In this document: positions 7,604 through 11,606 of the stretch, piece after piece
Numbering within the stretch: position 1 is the stretch's first letter
Layout of the letters: each line of letters starts with the position of its first letter
NCBI GenBank assembly: GCA_019115725.1
Contig: DXCY01000170.1
Span: forward strand, 1-11,606
Reading direction: 5' to 3'
DNA: 11,606 nucleotides
Source of the DNA: Candidatus Luteimonas excrementigallinarum
GTDB taxonomy: Bacteria; Pseudomonadota; Gammaproteobacteria; Xanthomonadales; Xanthomonadaceae
Notes under the pieces: generated by a model
The model's input: the letters and a program-made list of their open reading frames with translations, nothing else
What the model was told of the DNA's origin: nothing
The model's database searches: none
Translations under genes and position numbers: made by a program

Positions 7604-9250
7604 TCAGGTCAGGGCGGCGCTCAGGCGGGGGATGTCCTCGTTGAGGATCCGGTCGTCATCGGAATAGTCGATCGGCAGTTCGATCAGGTCCACGCCAGGG
7701 CCCTCCAGCACCTCGCGCAGCAGCGGCGCGAAGGCTTCCGCGGCGGTCACCCGATGTCCACGGGCGCCATAGCTCTCGGCGTACTTCACAAAATCGGGAT
7801 TGCCGTAATCCATGCCGAAGGTGGGGTAATCCTCGTGGCTCTGCTTCCACTTGATCATGCCGTAGGCATCATCGCGCAGCACGATCACCACCAGGTCCAG
7901 CTTCAGGCGTACGGCGGTTTCCAGCTCCTGCGAATTCATCATGAAACCGCCGTCGCCGCACACCGCCACCACCTTGCGATCCGGATGCACCATGCAGGCG
8001 GCCATGGCGGCCGGCAGGCCGGCGCCCATGGTGGCCAGCGCGTTGTCCAGCAGCAGCGTATTGGGCCGCCGGCAGCGGTAGTTGCGCGCGAACCACAGCT
8101 TGTACAGGCCGTTGTCCAGGGAAATGATGTCGTCCGCGCCCAGCACCGCGGCCATGTCGGCCACCAGTCGCTGGCTGAGCATGGGAAAGCGCGTATCGTC
8201 CGCGCGCTCGGCGAGCTGCCCCTGCAGCGCCTCGCGGGCGCGGTCGAAGCAGCTGAAATCCCAGTGCGGCTGCGGCTCCAGCGCTTCGGCCAGCTGCCAC
8301 ACGGCGTTGGCGATATCGCCCACCACTTCCACCTGGGGGAAGTACACCGGATCCACCATCGCGCTTGAATAGTTGACGTGGATGACCGTGCGCTTGCCCT
8401 CGCGCATGAAGAACGGCGGCTTCTCGATCACGTCGTGGCCGATGTTGATAATGCAGTCGGCCGCGTCGATGGCGCGGTGGACGAAGTCGCCGTCGGACAG
8501 CGCGGCGGTGCCCATCCACAGCGGCCCGGTCTCGTCGATCACGCCCTTGCCCATCTGGGTGCTGAAAAAGGGAATGCCCAGCTTGTCGATGAACGCGGAG
8601 AGCATGCGCGCGGTGGTCTTGCGGTTGGCGCCGGCACCCACCATCAGCAGCGGGTGGCAGGCATCGCGGATGGCCGCGACGGCACGCTCGATGGCCTTGT
8701 GTTCGGCCAGCGGGCGCCGCGAGTGCGAGGGGGGAATCAGGCTGGCTTCGGTCTGGTCGCCGGCAATGTCCTGCGGCAGTTCCAGATGGGTTGCGCCGGG
8801 ACGCTCCTCCTCGGCGCGGCGGACCGCTTCACGCACCCGGGCCGGGATGATGTCGGCCGAGACCAGCTGGCGGGTGAATTTGGTCAGCGGCTTCATCATC
8901 GCCACCACGTCCACAATCTGGAAATGGCCCTGGCGGCTGCTGCGGATGGGCTTCTGCCCGGTGATCATCAGCATCGGCATGGCGCCGAGCTGGGCATAGG
9001 CCGCGGCGGTCACCAGGTTCGCCGCCCCGGGGCCCAGCGTGGCCAGGCAGGCGCCTGCGCGGCCGGTGAGCCGGCCCACGGTGGCGGCCATGAAGCCGGC
9101 GGCCTGTTCGTGCCGGGTGAGCACCAGCTGGATGCCGGATTGACGCAGGGATTCAACCAGGTCGAGGTTTTCCTCGCCCGGTATCCCGAATACGTATTGG
9201 ATTCCTTCTGCTTCCAGCGCGGCGACGAACAGGTCGGAGGCCTTGGCCAT
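7604..9250 (-). CDS. Acetolactate synthase-like thiamine diphosphate-dependent enzyme (large-subunit type)
   Basis: This 548-residue protein has the three-domain fold of the acetolactate synthase/pyruvate oxidase family. The N-terminal Pyr domain carries VFGIPGEEN (about 20-28) and the catalytic Glu48 in TRHEQAA; the middle domain follows (about 190-330); the C-terminal PP domain has the ThDP/Mg motif GDGGFMMN around Asp433 and VLRDDAYGMIKWKQ, where the second Asp replaces the usual metal-binding Asn of 'NN' or 'DN' versions. No small regulatory-subunit gene (ilvN/ilvH) is adjacent, so this is probably not the main branched-chain biosynthetic enzyme. A catabolic acetolactate synthase or another 2-oxoacid decarboxylase/carboligase is equally possible. 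The frame stays open upstream to 9379, but the extension reads through the REP-flanked gap; ATG 9250 gives the family N-terminus MAKASDLFVAALEAEGI, with AGGA (9263-9260) as a weak SD 9 nt upstream. It is the first gene of a pair with the aldehyde dehydrogenase. Confidence 0.9.
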   Translation of the reverse strand: MAKASDLFVAALEAEGIQYVFGIPGEENLDLVESLRQSGIQLVLTRHEQAAGFMAATVGRLTGRAGACLATLGPGAANLVTAAAYAQLGAMPMLMITGQKPIRSSRQGHFQIVDVVAMMKPLTKFTRQLVSADIIPARVREAVRRAEEERPGATHLELPQDIAGDQTEASLIPPSHSRRPLAEHKAIERAVAAIRDACHPLLMVGAGANRKTTARMLSAFIDKLGIPFFSTQMGKGVIDETGPLWMGTAALSDGDFVHRAIDAADCIINIGHDVIEKPPFFMREGKRTVIHVNYSSAMVDPVYFPQVEVVGDIANAVWQLAEALEPQPHWDFSCFDRAREALQGQLAERADDTRFPMLSQRLVADMAAVLGADDIISLDNGLYKLWFARNYRCRRPNTLLLDNALATMGAGLPAAMAACMVHPDRKVVAVCGDGGFMMNSQELETAVRLKLDLVVIVLRDDAYGMIKWKQSHEDYPTFGMDYGNPDFVKYAESYGARGHRVTAAEAFAPLLREVLEGPGVDLIELPIDYSDDDRILNEDIPRLSAALT

Positions 9251-9263
9251 GGAGCGGGTTCCT

Positions 9264-9295
9264 GGCAGGTGAACCCCGAACATAGGCCACCTGCC
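9264..9295 (-). promoter_or_regulatory. Inverted repeat upstream of the ThDP enzyme gene (operator or leader hairpin)
   Basis: Perfect 8-bp arms GGCAGGTG (9264-9271) and CACCTGCC (9288-9295) are separated by 16 nt and end directly at the weak SD (9263-9260) of the acetolactate synthase-like gene. The spacer holds TATGTT on the minus strand (9284-9279), a possible -10 box, but no good -35 is found at 17 nt. A repressor dyad over the promoter or a 5' leader hairpin both fit. Confidence 0.45.
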
Positions 9296-9352
9296 GTGAC
9301 CATCAGGCGACGGCAATGGCTGCCACCCGGCTTTGCGCGAGCTGCTTTTCGA

Positions 9353-9378
9353 CGTAGGTCGGGGCTGCGCCCCCGACA
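9353..9378 (+). repeat. GTAG-headed REP palindrome, left element
   Basis: The head tetranucleotide GTAG (9354-9357) is followed by a perfect 7-bp hairpin, GTCGGGG (9358-9364) and CCCCGAC (9371-9377), with loop CTGCGC. A GTAG head on a short GC-rich hairpin matches the SMAG-type REP family described in Stenotrophomonas maltophilia, which is mobilised by RAYT (REP-associated tyrosine) transposases. No RAYT gene lies in this window. Confidence 0.8.
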
Positions 9379-9383
9379 CCGGA

Positions 9384-9418
9384 AATCCGGCATCCGGTAT
9401 CCGGTATCCGGCATCCGG
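9384..9418 (+). repeat. Five tandem heptamers of NATCCGG
   Basis: Five head-to-tail 7-nt units occur: AATCCGG, CATCCGG, TATCCGG, TATCCGG, CATCCGG. They lie exactly between the two opposed REP elements. They translate into repetitive pseudo-peptides such as SGIRYPASG and are non-coding. Similar intergenic 7-nt tandem repeats are common in xanthomonads. A variable copy number between strains is expected. Confidence 0.85.
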
Positions 9419-9437
9419 CGGGCATCATGCGATCTTG

Positions 9438-9463
9438 CGTTGGGGGCGTAGTCCCGACCTACG
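9438..9463 (-). repeat. GTAG-headed REP palindrome, right element (inverted)
   Basis: This is the reverse complement of the left element with about five base changes, all transitions, over 26 nt; the outer 11 nt (CGTAGGTCGGG) are identical. The hairpin is imperfect on the minus strand but pairs through a G-U on the plus strand. It overlaps the end of xseA: the TAG stop (9461-9459) is part of its GTAG head. The pair forms a bipartite REP module with about 110 nt from end to end, and it may also act as a transcription end between xseA and the ThDP operon. Confidence 0.75.
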
Positions 9464-10793
9464 GATCGACTTTCAGGCGGAGGGTGCCGTCGTGCAGGCG
9501 CGCGGTGAGGTGGTCGCCGGCGCGGACGTCTTCGACGCTGCGCACCACGTGCTGGTCTTCCCGCTGGAGGATGGCGTAGCCACGGGCCACGGTGGCCAGC
9601 GGGCTCACGGTTTCCAGCGTGCGGGCGAGGCCGGCAAGGCGCATGGATTCGTGCCCCAGGCGCCGGGGCAGGGCCGCGTGCAGGCGCGGCTGCACGGCCG
9701 CCAGCCGTTCTCCCAGCGAGGCCAGTCGGCGCTGCGGGGCATGGGCGCGCAGCGCACCCTGTGCCTGGCGCAGGGCGGCCAGTCGGCGCTCCTGGCTGAT
9801 GGCGAACGCCGACTGCAGCCGCCGCAGCGCCTGCTGCTTGCGCTCGCGCAGTGCCTCCAGCCGCGCCTGCGGTCGCAGGGCATGCAGGCGCAGGGCGGCC
9901 CGGTCCGCCTGTTGCGCGGCCTGGCGCAGACGGTGCGCACCAAGGGTCTGCAGCCGTCGATGCTGGGCCCGCAGCCCGGCCAGCAGGTCCGTGCGATCGG
10001 GCACCAGCAGCTCGGCCGCCGCCGAGGGGGTCGGCGCGCGCAGGTCCGCGGCGAACTCGGCCAGACTGAAATCGGTTTCATGGCCGATTGCCGTCACCAC
10101 CGGCACCGGCGAGGCGGCGACTGCGCGGGCCAGCGCCTCGTCGTTGAACGCCCACAGGTCTTCCAGCGAGCCGCCGCCCCGGGTCAGCAGCAGCGCGTCG
10201 TAGCGGCCGGAGGCTCCCGCGCGCTGCAGCATGGCGGTGATCTGCGGCGCCGCGCCTTCGCCCTGCACCGGCACCGGCAGCACCTCGACCTCCAGCAGCG
10301 GGAAGCGCCGGCCGATGACGCTCAGTACATCGCGCACCGCCGCGCCGCTGGGCGAGGTGATTACGCCCAGGCGCCGCGTGTGGGTGGGCAGGGGGCGCTT
10401 GCGCGCTGCATCAAACAGTCCTTCGGCCTGCAGCCTGGCTTTCAACTCCTCGAACGCGCGGCGCAGCGCGCCTTCGCCGGCTTCTTCCAGCGAATCAAGC
10501 ACCAGCTGGTAGTCGCCGCGGGCTTCGTACAGGGTGAGCCGGCCGCGCGCCAGCACCTTCAGCCCGTCGCGCGGCTGGAACTTCAACCACGTGCTCTTGG
10601 GCCGGAACATCGCACAGCGCACCTGGGCGCGGGCGTCCTTGAGGGTGAAGTACAGATGCCCCGAGGCTGGTCGCGCCACATTGCCCAGCTCGCCCTCCAC
10701 CAGCACCAGCGGGAAGGTGTCTTCCAGCAGGCTGCGGGCCAGGGTGTTGAGCTGCGAAGGGGTGAGGATTTCGCCGGTGATGTTGTCGTTCAT
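9459..10793 (-). CDS. xseA: Exodeoxyribonuclease VII large subunit
   Basis: This 444-residue catalytic subunit of exonuclease VII degrades single-stranded DNA in both directions in complex with several XseB small subunits, and acts in DNA repair and recombination. An N-terminal OB-fold (about 5-100; SGHLYFTLKD, QVRCAMF) is followed by the catalytic domain with SPSGAAVRDVL (Asp155), TRGGGSLEDLWAFND (Arg205) and GHETDFSLAEFAADLRAPTPSAAAE (His238, Asp241). These four residues fall on the same numbers as the active-site residues I recall for E. coli XseA, which supports ATG 10793 as the start over GTG 10799. A long Arg/Ala/Gln-rich coiled coil (about 270-390), used for XseB binding, and the C-terminal motif VARGYAILQRE complete the family. 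xseB is not in the window. No SD is visible; TATCCT (10805-10800) lies 6 nt before the ATG, so the mRNA may be leaderless. The stop codon lies in a REP element. Confidence 0.97.
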   Translation of the reverse strand: MNDNITGEILTPSQLNTLARSLLEDTFPLVLVEGELGNVARPASGHLYFTLKDARAQVRCAMFRPKSTWLKFQPRDGLKVLARGRLTLYEARGDYQLVLDSLEEAGEGALRRAFEELKARLQAEGLFDAARKRPLPTHTRRLGVITSPSGAAVRDVLSVIGRRFPLLEVEVLPVPVQGEGAAPQITAMLQRAGASGRYDALLLTRGGGSLEDLWAFNDEALARAVAASPVPVVTAIGHETDFSLAEFAADLRAPTPSAAAELLVPDRTDLLAGLRAQHRRLQTLGAHRLRQAAQQADRAALRLHALRPQARLEALRERKQQALRRLQSAFAISQERRLAALRQAQGALRAHAPQRRLASLGERLAAVQPRLHAALPRRLGHESMRLAGLARTLETVSPLATVARGYAILQREDQHVVRSVEDVRAGDHLTARLHDGTLRLKVDP

Positions 10794-10884
10794 CGCCACA
10801 GGATATCGCGCCGCATGGCCGGCCGACCCGCGGCCGGTCGGCGTTCCCTACAATGCCGGCACAGCCAATCGGGAAACACCACGC
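10794..10884. promoter_or_regulatory. Divergent promoter region between xseA and the copper chaperone gene
   Basis: In these 91 nt, the minus strand has TATCCT (10805-10800), 6 nt before the xseA ATG. The plus strand has a good -10 box, TACAAT (10849-10854), directly overlapping the 8-nt palindrome TGCCGGCA (10854-10861), with 30 nt left to the chaperone ATG. A 7-bp inverted repeat, GCCGACC (10822-10828) and GGTCGGC (10836-10842), ends 6 nt before the -10 and covers the -35 area, a typical operator position. No known copper-regulator box (CueR or CopR type) was recognised. Box calls are by eye. Confidence 0.5.
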
Positions 10885-11451
10885 ATGAATCGCATTGCGC
10901 CAGTCCTGAAGTGCCACCTGGGCCTGTCTGTCCTCGTCCTGGGCCTTGCCGCCTGCAGTCCCGCCCCGCAGCCCGCGGGAGAGGGCGTGGAGACTGCTAC
11001 GGAAGTGACGCCTGTCACCGCCCACGCGCAGGAAATCAGCGTCCACGCCCCCTGGGTGCGCCAGCCGCCGCCTTCGGCCCGGGTAGCCGCCGGATACATG
11101 CGCATCGACAATCCGACCGCGGCTGCCGACCGCCTGCTGGCGGTGGAAACGGATGCCGCCGCGCGGGTGGAGATCCACGAGATGGAGGAAGTGGACGGCA
11201 TCATGCGCATGCGCGAGGTCGAAGGCGGGTTGGAGCTGCCGGCCGCCGGCCACGTGGAGCTGGAGCCGGGCGGATATCACCTGATGCTGATGGAGCCGCG
11301 CGAGGGCCTGGCGGCCGGGCAGCAGGTGCAGGCCACGCTGGTGTTCGAACACGCCGGGGAGATGCCGGTGGCGTTTGAGGTGCGCCCGGTGGATGGCTCC
11401 GCGCCGTCCCACGATCACCATCAGGACGATGGGGAAGGCCACGGCCACTGA
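10885..11451 (+). CDS. PCuAC-family copper chaperone, periplasmic lipoprotein
   Basis: This 188-residue protein belongs to the PCuA(C) family (DUF461), which binds Cu(I) in the periplasm and helps load cytochrome oxidase or buffers copper. The signal peptide ends in a lipobox, LAAC (Cys24), followed by Ser, suggesting an outer-membrane-facing lipoprotein. The mature domain begins about residue 50 (ISVHAPWVRQPPPS, then AAGYMRIDN). Copper ligands of the family are His98, Met109, His132 and Met134 (from IHEMEEVDGIMRM and GGYHLMLME). Their spacing is H-x10-M-x22-H-x-M, one residue longer than the classic x21 because of an extra Gly in VEGGLEL. The C-terminal tail, SHDHHQDDGEGHGH (175-188), has five His and can bind extra metal, as in several family members. 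ATG 10885 has only a weak SD (GGGA, about 11-14 nt upstream). It is divergent from xseA, with which no functional link is obvious. No SCO1-type or copper-pump partner is in view. Confidence 0.93.
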   Translation: MNRIAPVLKCHLGLSVLVLGLAACSPAPQPAGEGVETATEVTPVTAHAQEISVHAPWVRQPPPSARVAAGYMRIDNPTAAADRLLAVETDAAARVEIHEMEEVDGIMRMREVEGGLELPAAGHVELEPGGYHLMLMEPREGLAAGQQVQATLVFEHAGEMPVAFEVRPVDGSAPSHDHHQDDGEGHGH

Positions 11452-11460
11452 GGATGCATC

Positions 11461-11494
11461 GCGGACCGGGGAGGGCATCGTCTGCCGGGTCCGC
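11461..11494 (+). terminator. Weak stem-loop after the copper chaperone gene
   Basis: GCGGACC (11461-11467) pairs with GGTCCGC (11488-11494) and can extend two pairs with one bulged G. It starts 9 nt after the chaperone stop. There is no U-tract, so if it ends transcription it does so inefficiently or with Rho. This is a position-based call only. Confidence 0.3.
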
Positions 11495-11528
11495 CACGGT
11501 GTGTCATGCGCGGTTGGGCTGCGCCCGG

Positions 11529-11534
11529 TAAAAT
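11529..11534 (+). promoter_or_regulatory. -10 box placing transcription start at the ATG (leaderless candidate)
   Basis: TAAAAT lies exactly 6 nt before ATG 11541, so transcription would start on or next to the A of the start codon. No SD is present. The following TGCCGGCA palindrome is the same context found after TACAAT at 10849. No convincing -35 was seen. Confidence 0.5.
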
Positions 11535-11540
11535 GCCGGC

Positions 11541-11606
11541 ATGTCCGCACAGCCTGAATCCCTGCCTCCCTGCCACGCCGATCTGGCGCCCGCCTACGGA
11601 TCCGCT
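11541..11606 (+). CDS. Start of an unidentified protein gene (partial, cut by the window edge)
   Basis: Twenty-two codons are open to the right edge, beginning MSAQPESLPPCHADLAPAYG. The fragment is too short to assign a family. It is taken as a real gene start because a clear -10 box lies 6 nt upstream of the ATG, because an 89-nt gap separates it from the copper chaperone gene, and because the frame stays open. An alternative is a chance frame with the true gene starting further right. Confidence 0.5.
   Translation, partial: MSAQPESLPPCHADLAPAYGSA

Noticed and set aside
9354..9418. Repetitive peptide encoded by the heptamer repeat
   Set aside because: Such translations arise from intergenic 7-nt tandem repeats readable in every frame; no start, SD or conserved flanking protein is present.
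9333..11378. 681-codon plus-strand open frame
   Set aside because: It starts in the REP region, runs antisense through all of xseA and continues out of frame into the copper chaperone gene; its composition is not protein-like.

Overview
The window is GC-rich and reads as a chromosomal segment of a Xanthomonadaceae/Lysobacteraceae-type gammaproteobacterium (Stenotrophomonas, Lysobacter or Luteimonas relatives). The grounds are the very high GC content, the gene families and their order, an XseA that keeps the E. coli active-site numbering, and GTAG-headed REP palindromes with heptamer tandem repeats in an intergenic gap, a style familiar in this family. No prophage, transposase, CRISPR array, tRNA or rRNA is visible.

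Layout. Positions 1-1229 (minus) hold an ECF sigma factor gene that overlaps by 4 nt a downstream gene for a single-pass membrane protein with a Pro/Ala-rich tail, probably its anti-sigma partner; this second gene leaves the left edge. Across a 163-nt divergent region, 1393-4269 (plus) encodes a 958-residue tandem-GAF, GGDEF and EAL cyclic-di-GMP enzyme. It converges, with a 20-nt gap, on a minus-strand YfbK-like von Willebrand A lipoprotein gene (4290-5987) whose ribosome binding site lies inside a perfect 9-bp inverted repeat.

Positions 6083-9250 (minus) hold a two-gene unit: an acetolactate-synthase-like thiamine diphosphate enzyme followed by an aldehyde dehydrogenase. A perfect 8-bp inverted repeat precedes the first gene and a stem-loop follows the last. 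Positions 9353-9463 carry two opposed GTAG REP elements around five tandem heptamers; the right-hand element contains the stop codon of xseA (9459-10793, minus), the exonuclease VII large subunit. Divergent from xseA is a PCuAC-family copper chaperone lipoprotein with a His-rich tail (10885-11451, plus). The first 22 codons of another gene begin at 11541 and leave the right edge.

Functionally, the left half is signalling and envelope stress (sigma/anti-sigma pair, c-di-GMP enzyme, vWA lipoprotein). The middle is a small metabolic operon of unknown substrate. The right half is DNA repair and copper handling. No wholly new system is evident. The points most worth checking are the SD-sequestering inverted repeat at the vWA gene, the ThDP-enzyme/ALDH pair with its shortened cofactor motif, the REP/heptamer module supplying the xseA stop, and probable leaderless starts.
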